A stretch of 64,000 bases of DNA from Chloroflexota bacterium (GCA_012799995.1 JAAZKE010000096.1:1-64000); one strand, 5' to 3'; counted from the stretch's first letter, positions 24,796 to 34,138 are shown. Made by a program: numbers and translations. The notes: generated by a model from the letters alone, not told the origin.

Positions 24796-25842
24796 TTATA
24801 CACCCATTTTAATCACAGATTTGATGTTATTCCCTGATTCCATCTCTGAAAACGCAGTTTCCCACGATTCCATTTCATAAACGCATCCCTGCATAAAGTC
24901 CAGCGGAATCAACCCCGCAGCCAACATCGCGATGGAGCGTTCCCAGGTTGCATAAGTGTGGCTGAACGAAGTTTGAATCCGGGCTGCCTTCTGAACCAGC
25001 GGATCGAGCGAAAAGTTCATCGGCTGCGGTCCCCAACCTACTTTGGTGATCTGCCCAAGCGGACGAACCAGCTCAATCGACTGTTTGAGCGCTGCACTGA
25101 CGCCGGTACAATCCACCACCAGATGGGCACCATAGCCATCGCCAAGCGTTTTGATCAACGCAACTGGATCTTCCTGCTGGATATTCACTGTGTAATGAGC
25201 GCCCAGATCTCTGGCAATCGCCAGCCGCTTGCTGTCGATATCAGTCCCGGTCACGATGATCGTGCCCGCGCCACTGATTTTTGCCATCAGCATCGAAAAA
25301 ATCCCAATCGCGCCTGCACCTTGAATTACAACAATATCCCCTGGTTTCACGTTGGAAACTTCAAGAATCGTGCGGTTTGCCACACAGATCGGCTCAATCA
25401 GAGCAGCGTGTTCAAAGGGAATGGAATCCGGTAAGCGGTGCAGGATCTGAGGACGGGCAACAACATATTCGGTCATTGAGCCATCAATCAGGTTGCCATA
25501 CCCGAGTCGTTCAGGGCACAAATTGTAATTGCCGGTGCGGCAAAAAATACATTCACCGCAAACGTACGCGGCGGTCTCAACAGCCACCCGCTCACCAACC
25601 GCGAAGCTTTTGACGTCATCACCAACTTCTGCCACAACACCGCAGAATTCATGTCCCAGCACCACCGGAATCTTTATTTTCCAGCTTTGATGGTTACGCC
25701 ACATGTGGATATCACTGCCGCACACACCGACCGCAGCAACTTTTATCAGCACCTGATCCGGTCCAATGGCGGGTTTGTCGATGTCTTTAATCTCGACTGA
25801 TCGGTCCTGATAATCATATTTAACAATCGCTCTCATTTTCAA
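24796..25842 (-). CDS. Zinc-dependent medium-chain dehydrogenase
   Basis: This is the second MDR dehydrogenase of the operon. It has 'GVCGSDIHMWRNH' and 'GHEFCGVVAEVG' for the catalytic zinc, 'CGECIFCRTGNYNLC' for the structural zinc and 'VIQGAGAIGIF' for the dinucleotide. The two enzymes differ in much of their sequence, so this is not a recent tandem copy. Residues 'LGYGNLIDGSMTEYVV' are like L-threonine/sorbitol dehydrogenases. Its substrate is probably the transported sugar or polyol. It begins 12 bp after the TIM-barrel isomerase gene. Confidence 0.9.
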   Translation of the reverse strand: MKMRAIVKYDYQDRSVEIKDIDKPAIGPDQVLIKVAAVGVCGSDIHMWRNHQSWKIKIPVVLGHEFCGVVAEVGDDVKSFAVGERVAVETAAYVCGECIFCRTGNYNLCPERLGYGNLIDGSMTEYVVARPQILHRLPDSIPFEHAALIEPICVANRTILEVSNVKPGDIVVIQGAGAIGIFSMLMAKISGAGTIIVTGTDIDSKRLAIARDLGAHYTVNIQQEDPVALIKTLGDGYGAHLVVDCTGVSAALKQSIELVRPLGQITKVGWGPQPMNFSLDPLVQKAARIQTSFSHTYATWERSIAMLAAGLIPLDFMQGCVYEMESWETAFSEMESGNNIKSVIKMGV

Positions 25843-25854
25843 TTTTTCCCGCCG

Positions 25855-26748
25855 TTAAGACTTGAAATAGCGCTCACGCATTTTTTTAAGGAATTCAATC
25901 GACTGATGCATCTCGTCCATGCCATGGATCCCGTCTTCGATGCTTACCCAGCCCTGATACCCGGATTGCGACAAGAGGCTGAAAATTTTGTCATAATCGT
26001 TAAGTCCCTGCCCGGTGATTCCATGTTGGAGCTTGTCAAAATAGCCGACGGTTCCATCCGTCTGCCGCAATTCCTCAAGCGTCGCACCGGGAAGCAGGAA
26101 ACGGTCACTGGCATGCATGGTTTTAACGCGCGGCAGTACTTTCTCCAGCAGTTCTATCGGATCATCACCGGCAATGATTGCATTGGAAGGGTCATATTGA
26201 ACGCCAAAGTACTCATAGTCATCAATAGCATCTACGATTTCCAGAAAAACATCCATCTTCTGTGCAAATTCAGGATACTTCCAGTAGCCATCTTTGTAAT
26301 GATTTTCCATCGCCAACACCACGTCATACTCACGGGCAATCGGCAGCAGCTGTTGAAAGTTTTCAACTACCCATTCCACCCCCTGCTCACGGCTGACGTT
26401 GGGATAGCGCTGACCGCTGAGGACACGACAGGCTGCTTTTGGGCCACCCAACCGGCGCGTCACCCGGATCATGTCCACTTCATGGTCAAAAGATCTTTTC
26501 CGTTCGTCCGCATCCGGACTGGTGAAGTTGGGAGAAGCACATAACATTGGCATGGCATAACCGGCGTTATGGATCGCTTCACCGATAGAATCGATGTAAC
26601 CATCCTCCAGGCTCGTGAAAAAGCCTTCATACATCTCCAGTCCTTCCGCACCGAGCGGTTTGGAAAGTTCAATCCAGTCAAAGATGGTCATTGTCCGTGT
26701 TACCGACAAATCGTCAATAAAGCACTTGGGAAAAGCAGAAATTTTCAT
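25855..26748 (-). CDS. Sugar phosphate isomerase/epimerase (xylose-isomerase-like TIM barrel)
   Basis: A 297-residue TIM barrel of the AP_endonuc_2 family, with metal ligands expected in 'VLAMENHYKDG', 'FGVQYDPSNAI', 'VKTMHASDRF' and 'GWVSIEDGIHG'. Relatives isomerise or epimerise free keto-sugars, or dehydrate inosose. It is the first gene of the sugar operon, preceded by AGGAG and, further up, by a TATAAT box. Its position suggests it acts early, directly on the imported compound or its oxidised form. Confidence 0.87.
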   Translation of the reverse strand: MKISAFPKCFIDDLSVTRTMTIFDWIELSKPLGAEGLEMYEGFFTSLEDGYIDSIGEAIHNAGYAMPMLCASPNFTSPDADERKRSFDHEVDMIRVTRRLGGPKAACRVLSGQRYPNVSREQGVEWVVENFQQLLPIAREYDVVLAMENHYKDGYWKYPEFAQKMDVFLEIVDAIDDYEYFGVQYDPSNAIIAGDDPIELLEKVLPRVKTMHASDRFLLPGATLEELRQTDGTVGYFDKLQHGITGQGLNDYDKIFSLLSQSGYQGWVSIEDGIHGMDEMHQSIEFLKKMRERYFKS

Positions 26749-26847
26749 TTTCTCCTTACTTATGCCATTTCGCGATCGATGACATGATCGGAAATTCAGA
26801 AGAATGTTTATACGGTCAAAAAATCGTTTGTGTTCGAATTAAAACCC

Positions 26848-26900
26848 ATTATACTAACAAATTTTTACTTCCTGCGAGGGATTTTTGTGCTGGCACAAAA
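26848..26900 (-). promoter_or_regulatory. Candidate promoter and operator of the sugar operon
   Basis: The 308-bp gap 26749-27056 holds no gene. It contains a minus-strand TATAAT (26853-26848), about 100 bp before the first gene, and an 18-bp palindrome TTTTGTGC-TG-GCACAAAA (26883-26900) whose centre lies near -50. No good -35 box is at the right distance, which fits a promoter that needs an activator. The palindrome resembles LacI/GntR-type operators. Confidence 0.55.
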
Positions 26901-27056
26901 GAAGCATGAACTAAATCAAATATTCCCTTATAAAACACAGGAAAGAAGATTCCCTCCGGCAACGCGATCATCCGTTTTCGCAGCTGAAATAATTTCTGAT
27001 ACGGGTGACGCATTTTTTTATTGTTGGCGTCTTTTCAGTTCCAGCTTTGTACAATC

Positions 27057-27698
27057 TTAGAAACCAAGTTCCTCGCCAATCAGGATCACCTGAATTCTGC
27101 CCTCCGGTTTGCAAATACGGGTGCGCAAGAACTGGACACATAACGTTGACTGCGCTTGGCACTCGCTGCATACCCCGGTTATCAGACAAGGCGTCTTCGG
27201 TTCCAGGCGGGAGGCGTTAATTGGCCCGGCGATGGTCTGTGCGCGCAATTCGGCTTCTTTTACCGAGCGCACTATCTTGTTGATCCCAGCCATCACGATC
27301 ACCTGTTTTGGCCCAAAGGCAAGCGCAGCAACCCGATTGCCGGTGGAGTCAATGTTAAACAGCTGCCCATCTTCTGAAATCGCATTTGCACCCATCAGGA
27401 ATGTGTCCGCAAGCAGCACCTGTCGCTGCATTTCCATGCGCTCTTCAGGGCTTTTCGCCCTGTCACGGTCGATAACTTTGAACCCTTTTTCGATTATTCT
27501 GTCTTTCAAGCCGGTTTGTTCGACGGTAACGGACCCGCCCCATCCGACTACCGAGCCTTCTGGAATCAATGAAAGTGCCAGTTCAACTGCTTCTTCTTTC
27601 GTCTCACAGTAATGCGCGCCAAAAAACCGCTTTTTCAGAGCTGCGACTACCGTATTCGCCAATTTTTCATTTCTAACTGTAACTGGTGATTTTCCCAT
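27057..27698 (-). CDS. LUD-domain lactate utilisation-like protein (YkgG/DUF162)
   Basis: The pattern 'GSVVGWGGSVTVEQTGL', 'FLMGANAISEDGQLFNIDSTGNRVAALAFGPKQVIVMAGINKIV' is that of LUD proteins, a family with LutB/LutC of L-lactate oxidation. This is the short stand-alone type found in many anaerobes. A cysteine cluster near the end ('CLITGVCSECQAQSTLC') could bind a metal. The start is set at ATG 27698, because AAGGAGAG lies just before it; the frame is open further upstream but without a ribosome site. It follows uvrC by 106 bp. Confidence 0.87.
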   Translation of the reverse strand: MGKSPVTVRNEKLANTVVAALKKRFFGAHYCETKEEAVELALSLIPEGSVVGWGGSVTVEQTGLKDRIIEKGFKVIDRDRAKSPEERMEMQRQVLLADTFLMGANAISEDGQLFNIDSTGNRVAALAFGPKQVIVMAGINKIVRSVKEAELRAQTIAGPINASRLEPKTPCLITGVCSECQAQSTLCVQFLRTRICKPEGRIQVILIGEELGF

Positions 27699-27804
27699 CG
27701 AATTTCTCTCCTTATTCAATTGTTGAACGTTTCTGTTGATTTGAATTGAAGCGATAATGCCATTCAATACGACTCTTAATCAGATTATACCGAATGAAGC
27801 TGCA

Positions 27805-29666
27805 TTAGCCGAAATAATCGCGAATGGTATCCGCCAGCGATTCGTTGATTCCATCCACCAGCAGCAATTCAGCTTTCTCCGCTTTAGCAATTGCCTCAAT
27901 ATTGCCGAAATGTTTGAGCAATGCTTTCCGCTTGACAGCGCCAATGCCGGGTATTTTTTCCAGTTGCGATGCCATCCCTTCCCTGGAGCGACGGGCACGA
28001 TGGGCAGTAATTGCGAAGCGATGCGCCTCATCACGGATACGCTGGATCAGATACAGCCCTTCGGAATGACGCGGCAACAGGATGGAATCAGATTTTTCCG
28101 GCAGAAAAACTTCCTCCACACGCTTTGCCAGTCCGACAACCGCCACTCTGCCAAAGAGATCAAATTCCTTCAGCACGCTGACAGCGCGGCTCAGTTGCCC
28201 TTTGCCGCCATCCATGATAATTAAATCAGGCAGCAGCGCAAAGGATTCGTCAATTTTCTGCCCGGCTTTGCGTTCTAGCTCCTGTGCCGATTGCCAGCGT
28301 TTCAGCCGCCGGGTCAACACTTCAGTCATACTGTCAAAATCGTTGGGACCTTCAACAGTCTTGATGTTGAAGCGGCGATATTTCCCTTTGGCAGGAACCC
28401 CCTGTTCAAAAACAACCATCGAACCGACAGAAAGCGTCCCCTGCGTATTCGAAATGTCGTAGCACTCAATCTTGTTGGGAGTTTTATCCAGCAAAAAGGC
28501 ACTCTGAATCTCAGCAAGCGCCGTGCTTTGCTTGTTGGTGTCGTTCTCCCACTGGGTTTTGAGGGCGCGCAGAGTATCAAAAGCATTCTCGGCAGCCATC
28601 TTGACCAGATCTTTATCTTTACCGCTCTTCGGCACTTTGAGCACAATCTTCTCACCCCGCGCTTTTGCCGCAGCCATTGTTGGATAATTTTCTTCTCTTC
28701 CACTTCCATCGGCAGCAACATCTGGTCAGGGATAGTGGCAGCATCGCTGTAGTATTGTTTCAGAAATTCCGAAAGCACTGCCTGATCTTTTTCGTCCTCG
28801 GTTCCCTTCATCATAAAGTATTCCTGACCAATCAGCTTGCCATTTCGAATGAAGAAAAGCTGAACACAGGCCTCGTTATCCGACCTCGCCAGCGCGATCA
28901 CATCCGAATCCACCCGGCTGTCGCTGACAATTTTCTGTTTTTCGACCACCCGGCTGATAGCATGAATCTGGTCCCGCAAAGTTGCAGCCCTTTCGAACCT
29001 CAGCTCGTCCGAAGCCGCAGCCATCTGTTCCTGCAATCTCGAAACGATCGTATCGGATTTACCATCCAGGAAATTGCCGATATCCACCATCATCTCGTAA
29101 TATTCTTTTTGAGAGATCGCACCGATGCAGGGGGCAGAACACAGTTTGATATCGTAATACAGGCAGGCACGCGTATCAGTACCGGTAATTTCCCGGTCAC
29201 AGGTGAGGTATGGAAAGATCCGGCGCAACAAGTCCAGCGTTTGATGAACCGCCCATACGCTTGTGTATGGGCCAAAGTAATGCGAACCGTCGTGCACCAT
29301 CTGACGGGTGACGCTGATGCGCGGATACGGCAACTGATATTCGATCTTGATATAGGGATAGCGTTTGTCATCCTTGAGCTGGATGTTGTATTGCGGCCGG
29401 TTCTTCTTGATCAGGTTCATCTCAAGAATCAGCGCTTCCAATTCCGATTCCACCACAATCCAGTCAATATGGTCAATCAACGAGACCATTCGCTGGATAC
29501 GGACAGTATGCTGCGCTGTGGCATGAAAGTAAGAACGTACCCGGTTACGCAGATTGATTGCCTTGCCGATGTAGATGATCTTGTCATCCGCGTCTTTCAT
29601 CAGGTAACAGCCGGGTTTCAGGGGAAGGGTATTGAGAATTCCCTGAATTTTTTCGCTGAAAGCCAT
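27805..29666 (-). pseudogene. uvrC: UvrC excinuclease subunit, frameshifted
   Basis: The N-terminal part has the GIY-YIG nuclease domain ('PGCYLMKDADDKIIYIGKA'), a four-cysteine region ('CLYYDIKLCSAPC') and a UVR motif. The C-terminal part has the RNase H-like UvrC domain ('IECYDISNTQGT', 'LIIMDGGKGQL') and the helix-hairpin-helix end ('IPGIGAVKRKALL'). They lie in different frames. The switch is at about codon 336, in 'WLRQKRG / EKIVLKVP', where the coding strand has GGGG (28655-28658 as C's on plus). One additional G would restore a 620-residue UvrC. It lies 3 bp after dtd. A homopolymer sequencing error is as likely as a true mutation. Confidence 0.88.
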
Positions 29667-29669
29667 GCC

Positions 29670-30107
29670 CTACAAGTCCAAAATGATCGTCACCGGGCCA
29701 TCGTTGAGCAATGATACTTTCATGTCGCCGCCGAATTGTCCCTGTTGCGTGGGAATTCCCGCTTCATTGAAGCGGCGGACAAATTCGTCCACCATCGGTG
29801 AGGCACTTTCGGGCGCAGCGGCTCTGATAAAAGAAGGCCGGTTCCCTTTTCTGGTATCTGCGCACAGCGTAAATTGCGAAACGACCAGCGCCTCGCCATT
29901 GATATCTTTGACAGACAAATTCATTTTGTCCTCAGCATCACGAAAAATGCGCAACGCAGAGGCTTTTTTCACCATCGCTGCCAGGTTCTCTTCGGTGTCG
30001 TCTTGAACAACCCCCAGAAGAATAAGCATACCCTGCCCGATTTTAGCTATTTCTTTGCCTTCCACACTGACGGAGGCATGAGAAACCCGTTGAATTACCG
30101 CTCTCAT
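29670..30107 (-). CDS. dtd: D-aminoacyl-tRNA deacylase
   Basis: The full 145-residue DTD sequence is recognisable: start 'MRAVIQRVSHASVSV', the 'SQFTLCADTRKGNRPSF' motif with catalytic Thr, the Gly-cis-Pro region 'NDGPVTIILDL' and 'GQFGGDMKVSL'. It removes D-amino acids, and glycine from mischarged tRNA(Ala). It is co-directional with the CDF transporter gene (18 bp upstream) and uvrC (3 bp downstream). Confidence 0.95.
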   Translation of the reverse strand: MRAVIQRVSHASVSVEGKEIAKIGQGMLILLGVVQDDTEENLAAMVKKASALRIFRDAEDKMNLSVKDINGEALVVSQFTLCADTRKGNRPSFIRAAAPESASPMVDEFVRRFNEAGIPTQQGQFGGDMKVSLLNDGPVTIILDL

Positions 30108-30125
30108 TTCACTTTCCCTCGTTTT

Positions 30126-31022
30126 TTAATCATACCCCGGCGGCTCAACGTGCACATAGACACGGCCAACATCGTCAAGCTCCATCAGACGTTTCTCAAT
30201 CACCGTTTCAATGTGATGGACGTCATGCAGGGTAGTTTTTCCGTCAACGTTGATATGCACGTCCAGCAGATATTTTGTTCCGACATATTCCGTAAACAGC
30301 TGATGAACGTTCAAAACGCCCGGAACAGACTTAATCACTTTGGCAAATTCTTCCCGGCGATCTTCCGGAGCCCCGGCGCCGGTGATGAATTCCATGTTTT
30401 CTCTCAGCGCCATATAGGCAGCCCGGAAAATCCAGATCGAAACCAGGATACCGGCAATCGGGTCAGCAAGCGGCGTCAAGTAACGTGCGCCTAAAACACC
30501 AAGAATTGCCGTAAAGGAGGAGATGGTGTCAGTGATGTTGTCCAAAGCTGTCGTTCTGAGCGTTGGACTGTTAATTTTGTCCGCAATTCTGCGAATTAAA
30601 AGGAACATCACGCCTTTGATCGATGCTGAAACCGCCAGCACAACGATCGGGAAGATTTCTGTCAGCGGTTCAGCGCCAAAGCGGATCTTCTCAATCGAAC
30701 CCGATAAAGCACGGTAGCCGGCAATGGCAATCGAAAGGCTGATCATTAATCCAATCAACGGCTCAAAGCGCTTATGACCCTGTGGGTGAGATATATCCGG
30801 CGGTTGCATGGAAACGTACATCCCTACCACCAGCAACAGCGAATACATGACGTCACCGAGCGAGTTATAAGCATCCGCCCGCAACGCGCTCGATGCCGAA
30901 TAGTTGGCGGCGATCCACTTCATCACCGCCAGCAACACGTTTCCGGACAGCGTGATCGTCATCGCTTTGTAGTACTGGTTATTGGTTTGAGTGGATGGGA
31001 TTTTCTCAGAAATAAATTTCAT
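30126..31022 (-). CDS. Cation diffusion facilitator (CDF) family transporter
   Basis: The protein has about six membrane helices, the metal-site signatures 'ADAYNSLGDV' in helix II and 'HPQGHKRFEPL', and a cytoplasmic C-terminal domain with 'VLNVHQLFTEYVGTKYLLDVHINVD'. CDF proteins exchange divalent metals (Zn, Mn, Fe, Co) for protons. In helix II Asn/Gly replace parts of the usual DxxxD pattern ('DAYNSLGD'), so metal choice cannot be read. It lies between the M55 peptidase and dtd genes on the same strand. Confidence 0.9.
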   Translation of the reverse strand: MKFISEKIPSTQTNNQYYKAMTITLSGNVLLAVMKWIAANYSASSALRADAYNSLGDVMYSLLLVVGMYVSMQPPDISHPQGHKRFEPLIGLMISLSIAIAGYRALSGSIEKIRFGAEPLTEIFPIVVLAVSASIKGVMFLLIRRIADKINSPTLRTTALDNITDTISSFTAILGVLGARYLTPLADPIAGILVSIWIFRAAYMALRENMEFITGAGAPEDRREEFAKVIKSVPGVLNVHQLFTEYVGTKYLLDVHINVDGKTTLHDVHHIETVIEKRLMELDDVGRVYVHVEPPGYD

Positions 31023-31056
31023 AATGCGAATTCACACGATTGTTTAATCAACCCTG

Positions 31057-31875
31057 TCAGAAGGCAAGTTTGGTGAACAAACGCCCGTAATAGAAGGCTT
31101 CAATCACATTCTTCGCTTCGATTTGGACGGTTTTCCCATCAGTTCGCACCGATCCCGGCAGCCGTGAAGCGGACTCTGCATAATGGGGCATATTGAAAGT
31201 GAGTGCAACAGATACTTTACCGTTAATCTTGAAAGGTTTTGGCGCTTTCCCATTTTTTATATTTTCAACCGCTTTTTTCGCTCCGGCGTAGATCAATTCT
31301 CTGGTTTTTTCGGGAGGCAGACAGCTGGCTGAAAAATAGCCGCTGGCTTCTTTCACGATCACAGTTTCAATCCCGGGGATGAAGGTTTGCGCTTCGGCAG
31401 CTATCGCCTGATCGCCGGTCACCATCACAGCCGGGACGCCGCAATAGCCGGCAATCGAGGCATTCAAGGCAAATTCTCCAAACGGTTCCCCGTTGACACA
31501 CCAGGCCAGCACTTCCTCATCCCAGGTGTGCGCCAGAATGGCATCTGCCGTTCCAGCCATGGCATGGTAACCGACGAATATTACCCCGTCGAAACTGCTG
31601 TCAATGCCATTCATCATGCTCCAGGGTGATGAATTTCCGGCATTCAGACGACAATTTGAATTGAGCTCCTCAATCAGAAGATTATGACCACTCGAGTGGC
31701 CGTCCGCAACCTCAATTTCATCAGCACCGCCAGCCAACGCACCCTCAATAGCAGCGTTCACATCTGCTGTCATCAGGCTTCGATAACGCCCATATTCAGC
31801 GTGTGTCGGGCTGACATGTTCCCAGCGGGTTACCCCGGTAATCCCTTCCATGTCACAGGCAATTAGAATTTTCAT
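31057..31875 (-). CDS. D-aminopeptidase, M55 family (DppA-like)
   Basis: The start 'MKILIACDMEGITGVTRWEH' with its metal-binding D-x-E, plus 'DGHSSGHNLL' and 'VGYHAMAGT', are the M55 zinc ligands and core. The length of 272 residues is normal. DppA forms a decameric self-compartmentalised enzyme that cuts D-Ala-containing peptides, so it may join the peptidoglycan peptide recycling enzymes encoded at 53.8-56 kb. There is no signal peptide. It is the first gene of the minus-strand run to uvrC. Confidence 0.92.
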   Translation of the reverse strand: MKILIACDMEGITGVTRWEHVSPTHAEYGRYRSLMTADVNAAIEGALAGGADEIEVADGHSSGHNLLIEELNSNCRLNAGNSSPWSMMNGIDSSFDGVIFVGYHAMAGTADAILAHTWDEEVLAWCVNGEPFGEFALNASIAGYCGVPAVMVTGDQAIAAEAQTFIPGIETVIVKEASGYFSASCLPPEKTRELIYAGAKKAVENIKNGKAPKPFKINGKVSVALTFNMPHYAESASRLPGSVRTDGKTVQIEAKNVIEAFYYGRLFTKLAF

Positions 31876-32030
31876 TTATCCTGTCATTCCTCTGTATCGT
31901 CAATATTTAAAGAAATCACCCGGATAAATTTCTCCAGGAGACTCATTTAAGTTTACTATCAATTTCATAAATCTGCGGAATCGTTCAAACTGTGAATGCA
32001 AAACTTAATGGTTTGTGATTTAATTCAGGC

Positions 32031-32927
32031 ATGAAACCAACTCACGGAAAAGCATTTACAAGTGTTTTCAGCATGACAACAGTGTTTGACTATCTTTGGA
32101 TCGTTGTCGGCTGCCTGATTCAAGCTCTCGGCATGGTGTATTTCCTCATTCCAGCGCACCTGATCAGCGGTGGGGTATCCGGTATTGCACAGGTAATCAA
32201 TGCGCTGTCGGGCTGGCCCATCGGTATGATGACCTTTCTGGGCAATCTGCCGTTGTTTCTAATCGGTTGGCGGTATCTGGGAGGAAGACGCTTTGCCTTC
32301 AGAACTGTAACTGCGGTGGTTTGTTTTTCTCTGCTTACCGACCTGTTTTCCAGTCTGACCAAACAGACACCTATTACCGATGACCTGATTCTGAATACCC
32401 TTTACGGATCAGTGCTGTTGGGAATTGGCTTCGGCATGGTATATCGCGGCAGCGGTACCAGCGGCGGCAGTGACATTATCGGGCGGATCCTCAATCAACG
32501 GCTGGGAATGCCGATATCCCAATCCTACCTGTTAACTGATTCCGTCTCAGTGATTTTGGGCGGGTTGACCTTCGGCTGGGATTTGGCACTCTATGGGCTC
32601 ATCGCAATCTACATCAGCGGCATCGCTGCTGAAATGATTTCGGAAGGGTCAGGAGTGTTTCGACAGGCGATTATCATCACCGATCATCCTGAAGCCATCA
32701 TTGAAGGGGTCATAACCCAACTTGAACGCGGCGTGACGAAAATCCAGGCCACGGGTGCCTATTCCGGCAGGAAAAAAACGGTTTTATATTGCGTGGTGAT
32801 TCGCAGTGAGGTAATTCGGCTGAAGCGGCTGGTCAACGAAGCTGATCCGGCTGCCTTTATGGTCGTCGGTCAGGCGCATGAGGTAATGGGAGAAGGATTC
32901 CAGGGATATAAATCCCTGAACAGCTAA
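32031..32927 (+). CDS. YitT-family membrane protein (DUF161 + DUF2179)
   Basis: Five to six membrane helices include the family signatures 'IPAHLISGGVSGIAQ', 'GSGTSGGSDIIGRILNQR' and a C-terminal cytoplasmic DUF2179 domain ('YCVVIRSEVIRLKRLVNEADPAAFMVV'). The function of the family is not established. The ribosome site is weak at ATG 32031; ATG 32073 would also give a full first helix. The 3' end overlaps convergently with era by 4 bp. The 155 bp upstream show no feature I can support. Confidence 0.88.
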   Translation: MKPTHGKAFTSVFSMTTVFDYLWIVVGCLIQALGMVYFLIPAHLISGGVSGIAQVINALSGWPIGMMTFLGNLPLFLIGWRYLGGRRFAFRTVTAVVCFSLLTDLFSSLTKQTPITDDLILNTLYGSVLLGIGFGMVYRGSGTSGGSDIIGRILNQRLGMPISQSYLLTDSVSVILGGLTFGWDLALYGLIAIYISGIAAEMISEGSGVFRQAIIITDHPEAIIEGVITQLERGVTKIQATGAYSGRKKTVLYCVVIRSEVIRLKRLVNEADPAAFMVVGQAHEVMGEGFQGYKSLNS

Positions 32928-33835
32928 TCTTTTCGAATGAAATAGCCAAGCGCGCGCAGCACTTTTGGGTTATTGCGCCAGTTTTTCTCGACTTTTACAT
33001 TTAATTCCAGATAGATGTTCCTATCGGTTAGTTTCTCAATTTCCATTCGTGCATATTCGCCGATCTTCCGAATCATCGCCCCTTTTTTGCCAATCACAAT
33101 CGGTTTATGCGATTCGCGATCCAACAACAGCGTTGCATGGATGTAGGCATTCTTCTCCGAACGATCTTTGTATTCATCCAGCCGTACGGCGATAGCATGT
33201 GGAATCTCCTCACTCAAATTCATCAACAATGATTCACGAATCAGGTCACAGGCAATCTGGCGCTCATACAGGTCAGTAATCTGGTCTTCGGGGAAATATT
33301 GCGGTCCGACCGGGATCCGCTCAATTAAGCGCTCAAGCAGCCGGTCAACCCCTGCAGCAATCTGAGCGGAGATGACTAAACTTTCAGCTTCTGGAAGCAA
33401 TTCAAGATAATTCTCGGCAGCTTTCTCCAGGTCTTCTTGAACCACCAGATCGGCTTTATTTAACGCAATCAGCGTGTTCTCCTGCAGGTTTAATGCTTTG
33501 ATCTTCTGGGCAATATTGATATCTTCCGCAAACGGTTTTACAGAAATATCGACAATCCAGAGGATCACATCCACATCGCTGAAGGTACCCAGCGCGGATT
33601 CATTCATGAAGTCGCCTATCTTTGTGACTGGCTGATGGATTCCGGGAGTATCAACCAGAATCAGTTGATACTGCTCCGTTGTCAAAATGCCGAGCTGGTT
33701 CCGTTGGGTGGTTTGCGGGCGAGGCGATACCGCGGCAATCTTCTGCCCTAAAATCTGGTTGATGAGCGTGGATTTACCAACATTCGGTCTTCCGACAACA
33801 CCTACGTATCCGGAGCGAAATTCTGCTTTGCTCAT
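32924..33835 (-). CDS. era: GTPase Era
   Basis: Era binds the 3' end of 16S rRNA and checks 30S assembly. The GTPase domain has 'GRPNVGKSTL' (G1), 'RPQTTQRN' (G2), 'DTPGI' (G3) and 'NKADL' (G4). A KH domain closes the protein ('KPIVIGKKGAMIRKIGEYARMEIE'). ATG 33835 overlaps the stop of the GIY-YIG gene as ATGA, which fixes the start; the upstream extension of the frame has no conserved residues. Confidence 0.96.
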   Translation of the reverse strand: MSKAEFRSGYVGVVGRPNVGKSTLINQILGQKIAAVSPRPQTTQRNQLGILTTEQYQLILVDTPGIHQPVTKIGDFMNESALGTFSDVDVILWIVDISVKPFAEDINIAQKIKALNLQENTLIALNKADLVVQEDLEKAAENYLELLPEAESLVISAQIAAGVDRLLERLIERIPVGPQYFPEDQITDLYERQIACDLIRESLLMNLSEEIPHAIAVRLDEYKDRSEKNAYIHATLLLDRESHKPIVIGKKGAMIRKIGEYARMEIEKLTDRNIYLELNVKVEKNWRNNPKVLRALGYFIRKD

Positions 33836-34137
33836 TGGGGGTCCTCCATCCGTCTGTTCTCCTCCCAAAGCAATGCCAGGTCTTTTTTCTTTCGGTGTGG
33901 GAGTTTTTTAAGCTCAAGTTCACGAATCATCGCGTCATGTCGGTTTTCTTTTTGTTCGATATAGGCAATTTTCAGCGGGGGGTTCATTTTGGTATAAGAC
34001 GACCCCTTGCCGGAACAATGTTGCTTGAAACGGCGTTCCGGATCAGTTGTCCAGCCGGTGTAAAATGCACCATTAACACACGCCAGCATATAACAAAAGT
34101 ACCTTTTCTCGTCCGGCGCTGTGTTTGCTTCAGACAT
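33832..34137 (-). CDS. GIY-YIG domain protein (UPF0213/YhbQ-like)
   Basis: A ~101-residue single-domain protein. 'YFCYMLACVNGAFYTGWTTDPERRFKQH' is a variant GIY-YIG motif in which the second element is 'YTG'. 'GKGSSYTKMNPPLKIAYIE' and 'ELELKKLPHRKKKDL' are typical of the YhbQ group. Such small proteins are inferred nucleases with unknown targets. The start is taken as ATG 34137, which lies 1 bp after the stop of the TyrA-like gene; a long upstream extension in the same frame is only the shadow of that gene. Confidence 0.88.
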   Translation of the reverse strand: MSEANTAPDEKRYFCYMLACVNGAFYTGWTTDPERRFKQHCSGKGSSYTKMNPPLKIAYIEQKENRHDAMIRELELKKLPHRKKKDLALLWEENRRMEDPQ

Positions 34138-34138
34138 G

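Noticed and set aside
25906-26544. 212-codon open frame on the plus strand
   Set aside because: It is opposite the TIM-barrel isomerase and has no ribosome site or domain pattern.
28665-29714. 349-codon open frame on the plus strand
   Set aside because: It is antisense to the conserved GIY-YIG half of uvrC and shows no family motif; a compositional shadow.
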